From contig OY776130.1 in NCBI GenBank assembly GCA_963675135.1, forward strand, positions 67,738,867 to 67,802,866: 64,000 nt of DNA. Reading direction: 5' to 3'. This stretch comes from Galeopsis tetrahit. Its lineage: Eukaryota; Streptophyta; Magnoliopsida; Lamiales; Lamiaceae. A program made the translations under genes and the position numbers. The notes under the pieces are model-generated. The model was not told the DNA's origin and did no database searches. It saw nothing but the letters and a program-made list of their open reading frames with translations. Below are positions 20,217 to 33,190 of this stretch, in pieces. How positions within the stretch are numbered: the first letter of the stretch is position 1; each line of letters begins with the position of its first letter.

Positions 20217-22280
20217 GAAGATTTCATTTTCATTTCTTACTGTTTGATTAGTTGAGTAAAAGAGTCTTGCCTTTTAAGAAAATTCTCTTTCTAAAATTCC
20301 GGTGGGAGATCTTTATTTCCGACGACTTTCTTTGCTCAGGCGTCTCCGTCGTTTAAACCAGGTACTGTCCTCCTCTCCCACTTTCTTCTTCTTTTCTGAT
20401 CTTTGATGGCCAGCCCATCTCCTTCTGCTCCCGGTTCCTCTTCCTTCTCTACTGAAGGGGAGGGAGCTCTATCTGATTCCCAAAATCGTAGTTCCAGGAG
20501 CTTAACTCCTGACCAGCTTTTCTCATCTGGCCATACAGATATTTTGTCTGATCAGTATCCCAGATCCCAATTAGGGCCTCCCCCTTTAGCACTAATTCCT
20601 CATCCTTCCTCCTCTTCTTCCCGTCCTTCTATTTCTCGCCGTCCAAGAAGGTTAACAACTTCTGCAGACTCCTCCGATGAATCATGGAATAAAGTTACTA
20701 CTCACTCTTCACTCACCTACGTGGAACTTAAAGCAATACGACGAAGATGCCACAATGTCTCTGAATTTCTTTTCGACATAGCTCTTCCTAATGAGAGGCC
20801 GAACTTCTTTTGCCGACCTTCCTTACCATTCTTTAAGGCCCACATCGATTGTGGAATTCGTTTCCCCATTTGCCCTTATCTTGCCAAAATAGGTCGATTG
20901 TTTAACATGTCCCTAGCTCAGGTTAATCCATCCTCCATAAGGACCTGTTTATCTTTCTATATCCTCTTAAGGTACTACGGAGCTAACCCTAGTCCTGAAA
21001 TGTTCGTAGCCTGTCATGAGATCAAGTTAAAGGATGGCTTCTTTTATTTTAGCTCCCGGGTTAATGGTCCCCCTAATTTCATAAAGAAACCCCCTAGCCT
21101 TGAACCAGGGTGGAAGAAGAAATATTTTTGGGTCACTCCCAAGAGTGGGAAGTGGCCTTTTCCTTGTTCCGAATGGCAACAGACCAGTCCCTCCTATGTT
21201 GCTATTTCCGACTCTATAGTTTCCCGGAGGGATCGGAAAATCATGGGTTCCTTAGAAGACCATGTTCTCGATAAGGAGAATGGTCTTTTCAAAATAATCC
21301 AACTTGTACGGGATCGGGGTGTTTTAATTCAGTTTGGCCTTGATAGCTCTAGAGCGGAACTTTCCCCCAGAGCCGGTAAAACCATCTCCTCTTTTCTTTC
21401 TGTTCCTTCCTTTATTCTTATAAATTTAGTTTAAATTTTCTTCTCATTGTTTCTCTTCAGAAATGGACTTTGTCTTCAGCTCCGTTAAGATAGACCTTGG
21501 TGATGATGATGATGAGGTTACTGCAGTGGGAGCCTCTTCAGGAGCTCCTGCCTTGGCTACTGGAGTAGAGGGTGTGGTCACGATAGCGGCCCCCTTAAAT
21601 TCGGCCCAGCCTAGTCACGAGGATGACTCAGTTCCTGTCGTTACCAAGACCTCAGGTGATGCTGCTTCTGGTGCCCTTCCTCCTATCCCTAAGCGACCTG
21701 CTCCTGTGGATAGCGAAAAGATCCCTTCAAAAAAGTCCAAATCTCATCGGACTCGCTCGGAGGTAGTCGGTCCTCGCAGGTCCTCTAAAGAATTCTTTAC
21801 TTTGGAGATCCCCAAATCCATTTCTGAATTACGAGGAGAAGAGAGTACTTCCTTCCTCAAGTTGGTTCCAACTCCGGATGATAAGCAACGGTTCTTTGAT
21901 CATTCGGTTCCTCAGCTTTGGGAGATCTCTTCAGAGTTATGCACCCAGGTGACTCCTTTTTTTTTTTTTTTATATTCTTATGCCTTTATTACTCTGTTCT
22001 TTTTAATGAATTTCTTTCCTTTCAGCTTATGGCTGTCCAAGGAGTTTTGTTGGACAAGACTGAGAAGGAGCTGGCTGATAAGGATCTGGGACGCCTCCGT
22101 TTGGAGCTATCCGAGAAGGACGAAGAAGTTCAAAAAGCAGCTGCAGATCTAAGTTTGCTCACTGCTCAGAACGAGGAATTAAGGAAAAAGGTCGAAGAAA
22201 GTTGGGAGCTGGTTGAAAGAGCTCGTTCTGAAACGTCGGTTCTGAGAACTCAGCAAGAGAGAGCTCTGGAAGAGGCTTTT

Positions 22281-23806
22281 TGTTGGTCCCTGAGACGAGT
22301 GTAAGATCAGCTGACTTGATGTCTGCTGATTGTGTGGAAAATAAACTAACTCTTCAAAGTAACTAGTCTGCTGATTTCACTAGGGGCCTAGGACTAGTTA
22401 GTCGACTGATTAATTACTTATCAGAGTTAAGTGCGGAATTGTAGTGTGCCCATAAATATTATACTCGTTTATTGTTTAAATACAGTGTGTAAAACATTTT
22501 ATGCACAAATATGTATGAAAAGACTTGAAATGTAAAGTGCAGAATGTAAATAACACATTGATTTATAGTGGTTCGGATATACGTTCCTACGTCCACTCTC
22601 ACGTCCTAACGTGATGTTTAATCCCTTTAATTTACCCAAAATTACAAGGGCCTTGACCTTTATAGTCCCAAGGGTAGGCCTTTGAGATCTGAGCCGTCCT
22701 AACAGCTACGGTCTCCACAAGTGATTGTAAGCACTTGCACTTCCCCACAAGTGATTGTAAGCACTTGCACTTGAACTCCACAAGTGATTATAGAGCACTT
22801 GGACTCTTTACAGTGATAAACACTCAACTTGACTTCTAAGGTTTTATGGTAGAATGTGGGTTTTGTGTATATGAACTAGGTGAGAATTTACCTTACAATC
22901 TGTTTTAGCCTCATGCTAGGATTGGGAAATTCTCTCTAAGCTATGGATATATATGAGTGGCTGCACTGGCTTAGATGTTATGAGTTCACTCACTGGGGAT
23001 GAGGTGATGCTTGTTGAATCTTCATGAACGATCTTCTTGAGCTCTTCTTATTTCTTGACTTTAAGGACTTTGCTCGACCTCTGCATCTCACACCTCTTCT
23101 CTCCAAATGATGTAAGAACTGAACTCATTTATATAGTGTTGAGTTTGAATGTTACCGTTGGATGATGGCATTCAAAACTCCACTAATTGAGGAATTGGCA
23201 ATCTCTTGATATGATATGATTGAATATTACCATTGTCATGTAATTTCAATCATATCTTTGACTTTCCTTTCTTGTGCGTATCTTGTAAATCCTTGACTTC
23301 AACTCTAATTGGCCTTCCTTTAATTGGGTACTCATCTGATCTTTCTTTTAAGCTTCTGTTGTCTTTTATTCAGCTGTTGTCTTTACCCTGCTGCTGTCTA
23401 TACTCAGCTGCCTTTTACTCAGCTGTCTTTACACAGCTGCTGTTTCTTCTCAGCTGCTGTCTTTACTCTGCTGTCTTCACTCAGCTGGTTGTAAGATGAC
23501 TTCTACTCAACTTGTAAGAAGACTTCTACTCTGCTGGTCAGAAGACTTCTACTCTGCTGGTAAGAAGACTTCTACTCATCTTACTCTTACTCTTCTTATC
23601 CTATAAGATGAGTTTAACTCATCTTATCAGGAGACTTCTGGTCTTGGTCTTCTCTTCTCTTCTTGAGCATTTGCATGTCTTCTCTTTTAACCAGAGTCCT
23701 ATCTATTACAAGATGTATAATAAAGTTGTATATACAATACAACTTATCCTGTTACATATTTGATTTGGTTTATCAAAACTAAACTAGGGATATTCATATC
23801 CCAACA
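22281..23806 (-). repeat. 3' LTR of element D
   Basis: Contains three copies of a roughly 31-bp unit around cacaagtgattgtaagcac (22725-22805) and a degenerate run of cagctg/ctgctgtcttta units (23350-23490). The open frame across the latter is a repeat artefact. Confidence 0.9.
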
Positions 23807-24543
23807 ATTTCCCCCTTTTTGATATAACCAAATCATCTAACACTAACTGAAGCAATAAAGAACAGACAGTGCTAGAGTCCATATAATAGTGCATAAGAGT
23901 AAAAACAGAAGGCTTTTGTATGAGGACAATGAGAAGTTGTCATCAGATGAGATAACTAGATGTTATCTCCAAAAGCTAAAAAGATGAGTTTTATTAATAT
24001 TGCACTTTACAAGCACGGACTCACCTAATCAGCTATTACAAAGGTCTTCTTATCTACTCTTCAGCTGATATGTTGCAAATCAGACGACTTCCAATTAAGC
24101 TCTTCTTGTCTTCAGGTCTTCTAACAACTTGATCATCTTGATCTCCTCTTCTTGCTCATACGCGTGTAAATCCAGATAGGGCTAGAACCCAGCTGAGCTG
24201 AAGTTCCCCCTTAGTTGTTGACCTGTTCTTAACACATAATAATCCAAATACATGCAAGTATGATTTTTATGAAAACAGAATGCATGCTAAACATTTTTTT
24301 CAAAAACGGATCTATTCAGGTGACCATTGAAAACAGTAAAACGTGTTTTTGATGGCTCAAACGATGGAATTTGGCCAAAAAGCATTACACGTCACTGCAT
24401 AGCAGTGAGTTCGATTCAAAACATAAATTCTACTTTAAAAAGTGTACTCACACGCTAAAATCTGTAAACAACAAAAAAGTGCAGATTTTCGAAAATCAAA
24501 AATCAAAGCAATGGTCTTTTGAACACACGGCTCTGATACCACT
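23807..24543 (-). other. Internal region of element D, no coding
   Basis: The left end has the reversed polypurine tract (atttccccctttttg, 23807-23821). The right end has the primer site. I see no protein motif between them. Confidence 0.8.
24529..24541 (-). other. Primer-binding site of D, initiator-Met type
   Basis: Minus strand reads tggtatcagagcc, the common complement of the plant initiator tRNA-Met 3' end, two bases from the 5' LTR. Confidence 0.88.
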
Positions 24544-26097
24544 TGTTGGTCCCTGAGACGAGTGTAAGATCAGCTGACTTGATGTCTGCTGATTGTGTGG
24601 AAAATAAACTAACTCTTCAAAGTAACTAGTCTGCTGATTTCACTAGGGGCCTAGGACTAGTTAGTCGACTGATTAATTACTTATCAGAGTTAAGTGCGGA
24701 ATTGTAGTGTGCCCATAGATATTATACTCGTCTATTGTTTAAATACAGTGTGTAAAACATTTTATGCACAAATATGTATGAAAAGACTTGAAATGTAAAG
24801 TGCAGAATGTAAATAACACATTGATTTATAGTGGTTCGGATATACGTTCCTACGTCCACTCTCACGTCCTAACGTGATGTTTAATCCCTTTAATTTACCC
24901 AAAATTACAAGGGCCTTGACCTTTATAGTCCCAAGGGTAGGACTTTGAGATCTGAGCCGTCCTAACAGCTACGGTCTCCACAAGTGATTGTAAGCACTTG
25001 CACTTCCCCACAAGTGATTGTAAGCACTTGCACTTGAACTCCACAAGTGATTATAGAGCACTTGGACTCTTTACAGTGATAAACACTCAACTTGACTTCT
25101 AAGGTTTTATGGTAGAAGGTGGGTTTTGTGTATATGAACTAGGTGAGAATTTCCCTTACAATCTGTTTTAGCCTCATGCTAGGATTGGGAAATTCTCTCT
25201 AAGCTATGGATATATATGAGTGGCTGCACTGGCTTAGATGTTATGAGTTCACTCACTGGGGATGAGGTGATGCTTGTTGAATCTTCATGAACGATCTTCT
25301 TGAGCTCTTCTTATTTCTTGACTTTAAGGACTTTGCTCGACCTCTGCATCTCACACCTCTTCTCTCCAAATGATGTAAGAACTGAACTCATTTATATAGT
25401 GTTGAGTTTGAATGTTACCGTTGGATGATGGCATTCAAAACTCCACTAATTGAGGAATTGGCAATCTCTTGATATGATATGATTGAATATTACCATTGTC
25501 ATGTAATTTCAATCATATCTTTGACTTTCCTTTCTTGTGCGTATCTTGTCAATCCTTGACTTCAACTCTGATTGGCCTTCCTTTAATTGGGTACTCATCT
25601 GATCTTTCTTTTAAGCTTCTGCTGTCTTTTATTCAGCTGCTGTCTTTACCCTGCTGCTGTCTATACTCAGCTGCCTTTTACTCAGCTGTCTTTACTCAGC
25701 TGTTTTTACTCTGCTGTCTTTACACAGCTGCTGTTTCTTCTCAGCTGCTGTCTTTAATCTGCTGTCTTCACTCAGCTGGTTGTAAGATGACTTCTACTCA
25801 GCTTGTAAGAAGACTTCTACTCTGCTGGTCAGAAGACTTCTACTCTGCTGGTAAGAAGACTTCTACTCATCTTACTCTTACTCTTCTTATCCTATAAGAT
25901 GAGTTTAACTCATCTTATCAGGAGACTTCTGGTCTTGGTCTTCTCTTCTCTTCTTGAGCATTTGCATGTCTTCTCTTTTAACCAGAGTCCTATCTATTAC
26001 AAGATGTATAATAAAGTTGTCTATACAATACAACTTATCCTATTACATATTTGATTTGGTTTATCAAAACTAAACTAGGGATATTCATATCCCAACA
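24544..26097 (-). repeat. 5' LTR of element D
   Basis: Same sequence as 22281-23806 apart from about 13 substitutions and one extra 28-bp unit in the cagctg repeat run near 25690. Confidence 0.9.
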
Positions 26098-26849
26098 CTT
26101 TTTAAAAGGGGCAGAAAAGGGGTGTTGATGATTGTCGTCAAAGACTACTAACGACCTCAATTGGCCAAGAATTTCTCCAAGATCTCCATTTAGGGTTGGT
26201 TGAAGCATATCAACGTAGCCCCCACTACCTTAGAGATATGAACCCTCATATCGGTCACTTTATAACTCATGGGATCAAGTGTACCATAGCCCAAGTAAAG
26301 AAACAAGGCTTCAAGCCCTCTATCGACCCGGCTCCCATCATCCAGAGTTTAGCGCCTTCTCCATTCTTTCAGGGGGATCTTAATGCAGGGCCTGACCATG
26401 TGTGGTGGCTTCCCGTAATCCAGAAAGCAGCCCTGAAGTTGGCCTTTGAAAAGGAATTGGACCCGGAAGTGCCTGCCACTTCTCCTTTGGTTTATGATAT
26501 CTTTCCTCCTTGCCAGACTCTGACTTCATCTTCTGATCCTTTGCCCAATCTCCCCCCATTAGAAGGATCCGGTACTCCGGATTTTGGGCTTTCAAATCCT
26601 GCAGAGGAGGAAACTCCTACAACTGATGCCCAGACTTAATATTTTCCTCATTTCGAGAGCTTGCATGCTCCTTTTATTATTGCATTCTGTAATTTTTGTT
26701 ATTGTACTCTCTTTGTATATTGTTATCGTCCTAGTATTAATGAGATCTTTCATCTTTTTGAACTACTTGTGTTTTTTCATGTTTGTATTGTTATTGAGAT
26801 TTCCATCCTCGGATTTAGTTCCTGGATTCAGTTCTTGAATCCTCTTCTT

Positions 26850-27092
26850 AAAAAAATTGAAAATTCTTCTAAGTAAATAATTTTCCTGATCTCGGACTCA
26901 GGTCCTGAGATCTCTCCTCTTCCTTAGAAAAAAATTGAAATTTTTCTAAGTAAATAATTTTCCAGATCTCGGACTCAGGTCCTGAGATCTCTTCTCATCC
27001 TCAGAAAAAAAAATTGAAATTTTTCTAAGTAAATAATTTTCCAGATCTCGGACTCAGGTCCTGAGATCTCTTCTCATCCTCAGAAAAAATTG
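26850..27092. repeat. Three 77-79 bp tandem repeats in the 3' region of B
   Basis: ctaagtaaataattttcc recurs at about 26869, 26946 and 27025, followed each time by gatctcggactcaggtcctgagatctc. The position matches the 94-bp array of C, but unit and copy number differ. Confidence 0.85.
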
Positions 27093-27097
27093 AAATA

Positions 27098-27383
27098 TAC
27101 TCCTCGAGGAGTTGTTTATACTCTGAATATCAGGAGCAGCATTTGCTCATTCTGAGTTATATTTTATACTCTTATATGAGTTATTTATACTCCTCGGGGA
27201 GTTATTTATACTCTGGATATCAGGAGCAACATTTGCTCATCCCGAGTTATATTTTGTACTCTTATATGAGTTATTTATACTCCTCGGGGAGTTGTTTATA
27301 CTCTGGATATCAGGAGCAGCATTTGCTCATCCCGAGTTATATTTTATACTCTTATATGAGTTATTTATACTCCTCGGGGAGTT
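27098..27383. repeat. 90-bp tandem repeats in the 3' region of B
   Basis: tactcctcggggagtt recurs at 27098, 27188, 27278 and 27368, giving three full units and the start of a fourth. Each has atatcaggagca and tgctcat. The reading frame through it is an artefact of a unit length divisible by three. Confidence 0.88.
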
Positions 27384-27567
27384 CATTCAGATCCAGATAG
27401 TTCTCATAATTATAAAATAAAAAGGAACTGCTCTCACCAGCTCCTTGTTTCATTGAAATTTTCAAAGCGCAAAGCTATTACAAAGATCTTCCACGACCTG
27501 GATATATCATCCAGTTCATGAACAAAGAAAGATGACAAAAATAAAAGTTTCAGATCTTGCCTGTTTC

Positions 27568-30500
27568 TTAACAGTAGTATTTCTTGAGTTTGCTCACATT
27601 CCATGGACGTGCTACTTCCTTTCCATCCCCTCTCATCAGTTTGTAGGCTCCTCCTTTCAACACTTCACTCACAATAAATGGCCCTTCCCAATTTGGCTCC
27701 AACTTCTTCACTGGTTTCAGTGCATCAACTCTTCTAAGGACCATATCTCCTTAGCAAAATTTTCGCACTTTTACTCACTTGTTGTATCCAACACGGATCT
27801 GGCTCTTGTATTTTTCGGCCCTGAGACGTGCTATTTCTCTTTCTTCTTCGACCAGGTCCAGATTTTCTTTCATCAGGGTGGAGTTCTGGTCTCCATCATA
27901 GGCCATGATTCGATGAGATTCAGATCCTATCTCCACCGGGATCACTGCTGCTGCTCCATAGACCAGGTTGAAGGGTGTTTCTCCAGTGGCTGTTTTGGGA
28001 CTGGTCCTGTAAGACCAGAGAACAGAATCTAGTTCATCTGGCCAATTTCCTTTCTTCTTCTCCAACCTAGCTTTGATCCCTTCAACTAAAGTTCTGTTAG
28101 TTACTTCCACTTGGCCATTGGCCTGAGGATGAGCCACTGATGTGAACTTCTGCTTGATTTTCATCTTTTCACACCAGCTCCTGATAGCTTTGCCACTGAA
28201 TTGAGTTCCATTGTCTGAGACGAGAACTCTAGGGATCCCAAATCTACAACAAATATTCTTCCATAAGAACCTCTGGATGTTGTTCTCATCGATCGTTGTT
28301 ACTGCTTCAGCTTCCACCCACTTACTGAAATAATCCACTGCCACAATCAGAAAACATCTCTTCCCTGATGCTTCAGGGAATTTCCCTACGATGTCAATTC
28401 CCCACTTATCAAAAGGGCATGGGGAGTACATAACTCCCATCTCTTCTCCAGGAACATGAATGAGGGGTCCATGTTTCTGACACTTCTCACACTTTCGTAC
28501 TAGTTCCGTAGCATCTCTAAGCATTTTTGGCCAATAATATCCGGCTCTTAAGATCCTTCTAACCACGTCTCTGAACCCCGTGTGGCTTCCTCCACATCCT
28601 TCATGGATCTCTCGAATGACATAATCTCCTTCTTCATTAGTTATGCACTTCAAGTATGGTTGTGAAAATGACCTTTTATACAGCTCCTCCCCTATCATGC
28701 AATATCTCGCAAATACTGCTCTTTTAGGAACCCCAGGTTGATCAAGCCTCTGACCTGTTTTCAAGTAGTGAATAATTGGATCTCTCCAATCCCCATTCTC
28801 TGCTTCTTCCTCAATTGAGAACACCTCTAAGTCTATCATTCTGCTCTCTGCTGCTAAGAGGGTGATCTGCCCCTTAGCTCCTTCTTCCACTGAGATAGCC
28901 AACTTTGCTAAATAGTCAGCTTTGATATTTTTTGCTCTTGGTATCTGTTCCAAAGAGAACTCCACAAATCTCGTCCTGATACTTTCCACCATTCTAGCGT
29001 ATTTGATCATTTTCTCATCTTTCTTCTCATAGGATCCAGCCACTTGTTGAGCTACCAACTGGGAATCTGAGAAGACTTTTACTTTTTGAGCTCCCAAATC
29101 TGTTAACATTCTCATTTCTCTTACCAGGGCCTCGTACTCTAACTCATTGTTTGAGGCCTTGAAATTGAATTTAATGGCGAACTGCAATTCTTCTCCCGTT
29201 GGAGTAATGATCATTATTCCAGCTCCACTCCCCATCATAGTAGAGGATCCATCCACATAAGCTGTCCATTCTTCCAGCTCTGTGGTCCTCGTAGTTTCTT
29301 GAATAAAGTCCGCTAGAGCCTGAGCTTTAATGGCAGCTCTTGGCTCGAACTCCACATCATATTCACTTATCTCCACTGCCCATTTTACCATGCGCCCTGA
29401 CAGATCAGGTCTCCCCATGGTTTGCCTCAAGGGCAAGTTTGTTCTTACCATCACTTTGTGAGCTAGAAAATACGGCCTCAGCCTCCTAGCTGTTACCATC
29501 ACTGCTAGTGCTGACTTCTCCATTTCTGAGTATCTCTCCTCTGGTCCTTGGAGCATCCTACTCACATAGTATATTGGTCTCTGATGACCCCCCTCTTCTC
29601 TTAGGAGGACTGAACTTAGGGAGTGTTCTCCTACAGAGAAGTACAAGAACAGAGTCTCGCCAGGAACTGGTTTAGTGAGCAACGGCAAGGCTGAGAGATG
29701 ATCTTTCAGTTCTTGAAAAGCCTTTCTACACCCCTCGCTCCACTCGAAGTTAGATCCCTTCCTCAAGATTTTGAAGAAGGGTAAGCTTCTCTCTGCAGAT
29801 CTGGAGATGAAACGGTTGAGAGCTGCTACGCGACCGTTCAGCCTTTGAATTTCTCTTATGTTTCTGGGCTCTTGCATCTCTAGAACAGCTTTCACTTTCT
29901 CCTTGTTCACTTCGATTCCCCTTGGTGTGACCATATACCCCAAGAACTTGCCCGATTGCACTCCAAAGGCACACTTCGCGGGATTGAGCTTCATGCCACT
30001 CGCTCTGATCACCTCAAAAGTCTCTTCCAGATCTTTCACCTGATTCTTCTCCTTTAAGCTCTTTACCAACATATCATCTACATATACTTCCACATTTCGC
30101 CCTATTTGGTTTCGAAAAATCGAATCCACCATCCTCTGATATGTAGCTCCTGCATTTTTCAGACCAAAAGGCATGTCTGTGTACCCATATGTGCCACAGC
30201 ATACCACAAAACTAGTTTTTGCCACATCCTCCGGATCCATCTTGATCTGATGATAGCCTTGATAAGCATCCATCATTGAGAGCAGCTCACATCCTGATGT
30301 GGAATCCACCAGTTGATCTATTCGAGGAAGTGGGTAATGATCCTTCGGGCAAGCTTTATTAAGATCTCGAAAATCTATGCACATTCTCCATTTTCCAGCT
30401 CCCTTAGAGACCATTACCGCATTGGAGAGCCACTCTGGGAACTGGATCTCCACAATATGTTTCGCCATTAGCAGTTTATCCACTTCCTCGATGATGACCT

Positions 30501-33006
30501 TATCTTTCTCTGGTCCAAACCTTCTCAGCTTCTGCTTCACTGGTCTCACTTGCGAGTTTACGTTTAAGCTATGCATGGCCAAAGCTGGATCTATCCCCGT
30601 GAGGTCAGCTGAGTGGAATGCAAAGATGTCAGAATTGGCTCTAAGGCATTGGACCAATTTTTGGGCTACTTCATGATTCATTTGAGTTCCGATTTTCGTC
30701 GTGCAGCCTATCTTGTGGGGCAAGAGCTCCACTGCCATAGTCTCTTCCTCAGGTCTGATCTGCAAGTGGGGATCTTCTTCCATCATTTCTCCTTCTTTCA
30801 ACCTTTTCCCCACGGGATCATCTCCTCTACCTTGATCCCCCTTAAATATCTTATCAGCCTGATTCACAGTGTCCACATAGCATCTTCTAGAACTGATCTG
30901 ATCACCACGAACTTCTCCTACCTTATCTCCAACTGGGAACTTCACTTTCATGTAATAGGTGGAAACTACTGCTTGTAGGGAATTTAGAGATGGTCTTCCT
31001 AGGATCACATTGTAAGCAGAGGGAACATCCACAATAAGGAACTCCACCATCCTCACTCTTTGCAATGGTGGCTCTCCTATCCTGAGCTGTAGAGTAACTT
31101 GCCCCCAAGGTTGTGTAGCTCCTCCCGTAAACCCATATAAGGCTGTCTTTACTGGCACAACCCTCACATTTAGGTCCATTTTATCGAAACACTCCTTGAA
31201 CAAGATGTCACAAGAGCTTCCTGTGTCAATGAACACCCTTGCCACATCATATCCTCCTATCTCAGTTGTGATAACCAATGCATCATTGTGAGGCTGGAGT
31301 GCACCTCCTCCATCAGCAGGACCAAATGGGATAATTGGTATTTTGCTTAGATCTGACACGCTGTGCACTTCAGCTCCCCAAGCCTTAGCTTCTCTTACAA
31401 AGGCTTTTCGCGCTCTATTTGAGTCACCATCAGTAGGTCCTCCTGCGATCATGGATATGTTACCCCTTTTCTGTGGTGCTCCTGCTCTAGGTGGCTCCTG
31501 TTGTGCCTTTTCCTTTCCTTTATCCTCTCCCCGACCATAGTTCTTATCTCGCTCAACTCTCACATATTCAGCCAGCTGTCCTTCTCGGATCAGCCTTTCG
31601 ATCGCATCCTTAAGATGACGACACTGGTCAGTGTCATGACCGTACTCATTGTGGTATTTGCAATACTTGTCAGATCTGGGATTCTTAGGACCTCCTCTGG
31701 CGGAATATGGGAACTTAAATCCTGGTTTATTTTGTACCACCTCCAATAGTTCCGAAGGTTGCTTGGTCAGAGGGGTGTGGTTTCGGAAGTGCCTGGTCTC
31801 TACTCTGGCATCCTTTTCTTCATACCTGCGCCTCTTTTCTCCCCCACTCTCTTTCTTTATGGAAGAGCTCCTCACTTCTCCCTTCTTGGTATATTGGATC
31901 TCCTCCAGATTGATATACTTCTCTGCTCTGGCTAAGAGCTCGTCAAACGTCAGTGGAAGGCGTTTGGCCAAAGACTTAAACAAATCCCCTTCGGCTAAGC
32001 CTTGGGTGAGAGCATTGATTTTCACCTCCCCTGTTGCATTGGGCACGTCTAAAGCTGCTTTATTGAATCTCCCAAGGAAGGTCCTCAAGCTTTCCCCTGC
32101 CCTTTGCTTGAGGCTCATCAAGGACAAGGATGTCTTGAGCTGTCTTCGGGCACTCGCAAATTGATGCAAAAATAGAGAGCTCATCTCCGTAAAGGAACTC
32201 ACAGAATCGGGAGGAATTTGTGCGAACCACTGCTGAGCCGCTTTAGTGAGAGTCGTTAGGAACACACGACATTTAACTCCATCTGTGTATTGGTGGAGTA
32301 GAGCTCTGTTTTGGAAATGGAGGAGATGCTCTTGAGGATCAGTAGTACCATCATACTCATAAGAGAGTGTTTTAAAATTCTTAGGGAGAGGATCCATTAA
32401 GATCTCAGAGACAAAAGGAGATCCCACTGCTTTACCTCTACCAGGAGCATTTTTCTCGTACATCCATTTCATTTCCTCCATTTCTCTTCTTAACGCCACA
32501 ATCTCAGTGTTAATACTTTCTCGGGCTGAAGATTGAACATATTCTTCTCCCGAGCTATCCTCCTCCTCATTATCCACGGGAAGCATTACTCTTTCTTTTC
32601 TCTTCCTCATGCCTCTCTCGGTAGCGGCGGCCAGCACTTCTGTTGGTTCATCCAACACCGGGTCGTTTTGAGCAGGGGCTGGGGGAACATCCCTTGGAAG
32701 GAACTGCTCCCGTATGTTTACTGTTGGGGGAGCTGTAGGAGTACCCTGGACCGGCACTCCCCTTCGAGCTAAGGCCTGATCCACAGCAGTACATATCAGG
32801 TCTCTTAGACTCTCCAGAGGGAGGGTAACCACATGCCCAGAGAGGGGAGATGGATTTGGGACTCCTCCTCTTTGACTTGTAGCAGCATTCTCCTCTCTAG
32901 TATCATTAGCTGGGTCAGTGACCATGATTGGGTCAGTAGCAACAACTGGATCAGTGGCCACGCCCTCAAAATCTTTACTCAAGTTCTTTTGCACTTGATT
33001 CTCCAT
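27568..33006 (-). pseudogene. gag-pol: Gag-pol of B, full length, two stops near the C-terminus
   Basis: Complete polyprotein with start ATG at 33006 (MENQ) and natural stop at 27568, 1,812 codons. Residues 200-480 are gag with a CKYHNEYGHDTDQC zinc knuckle at about 449-462. Protease DTGSS is at 594-598. RT spans about 830-1080 with YVDD at 975-978. The first RNase H (about 1115-1195) has lost the usual catalytic Asp (FSVGEHSLSSVLL). A second, archaeal-type RNase H spans 1243-1372, with likely catalytic D1252, E1290, D1314 and D1364. Integrase has H1468, H1475, C1506, C1509 and D1538, D1598, E1634. The only lesions are TGA at 27775 (CGA in C) and TAA at 27751 (CAA in C), eight codons apart, removing about 70 C-terminal residues. 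The catalytic parts are otherwise whole. Confidence 0.95.
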
Positions 33007-33170
33007 CGCTAAATGAGTAGAACCACAAAACGAATTTAATATCCCCACGAACACACATAAACAGATCCCATGACTATGGATTTTTTAACAATAAATTGAG
33101 AGACTGATCTCTCTTCAACCATTTTTAGAAAAGCTTGAAAAAATGAAAACCTCACGTCTTAGTCAAATAA

Positions 33171-33188
33171 TTCCCACAGACGGCGCCA
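33171..33188 (-). other. Primer-binding site of B, tRNA-Arg type
   Basis: Minus strand tggcgccgtctgtgggaa, identical to C's site, two bases from the LTR end. Confidence 0.88.
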
Positions 33189-33190
33189 TT

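Larger units (their letters stand above)
22281..26097 (-). mobile_element. Element D: non-coding LTR element with initiator-Met primer site
   Basis: Bounded by TGTTGG...CAACA and a perfect 5-bp target duplication ctttt (22276-22280 and 26098-26102). LTRs are 1,526 and 1,554 bp and about 99 percent alike. The internal part is only 737 bp and has no gene. The primer site and polypurine tract show that it runs on the minus strand. It resembles the non-autonomous LARD or TRIM class, with unusually large LTRs for so small an interior. The primer type suggests a Copia partner; that is inference. Confidence 0.92.
20406..26639 (+). pseudogene. Antisense extra gene (aORF) of B, three exons, split by element D
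   Basis: Relative of the gene at 9041-11480; function unknown. The start is ATG at 20406. Proposed exons are 20406-21375, 21461-21948 and 22026-26639, with GT-AG introns of 85 and 77 bp. Exon 3 is interrupted by element D at 22281-26097 plus one ctttt duplication. Without D the frame continues but meets TAA at 26103, so at least one stop is independent of D. Conceptual length is 749 codons. Features: the putative gypsy type transposon domain (residues about 90-320), an acidic stretch (DLGDDDDEV), a bipartite-looking nuclear signal ending KKSKSHRTR, a coiled coil, and a conserved C-terminal block (DMNPHIGHF). Compared with C, most base changes sampled in the N-terminal domain are synonymous, which suggests past selection on the protein. 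Confidence 0.78.

Noticed and set aside
23233..23499. 88- and 133-codon frames starting MSCNFNHIF (also at 25496)
   Set aside because: They lie in the LTRs of element D on the strand opposite to the element, and their ends are cagctg repeat translations.
27143..27400. 85-codon frame with YILYSYMSYLYSSGS repeats
   Set aside because: Translation of the 90-bp tandem repeat, kept open by the unit length.
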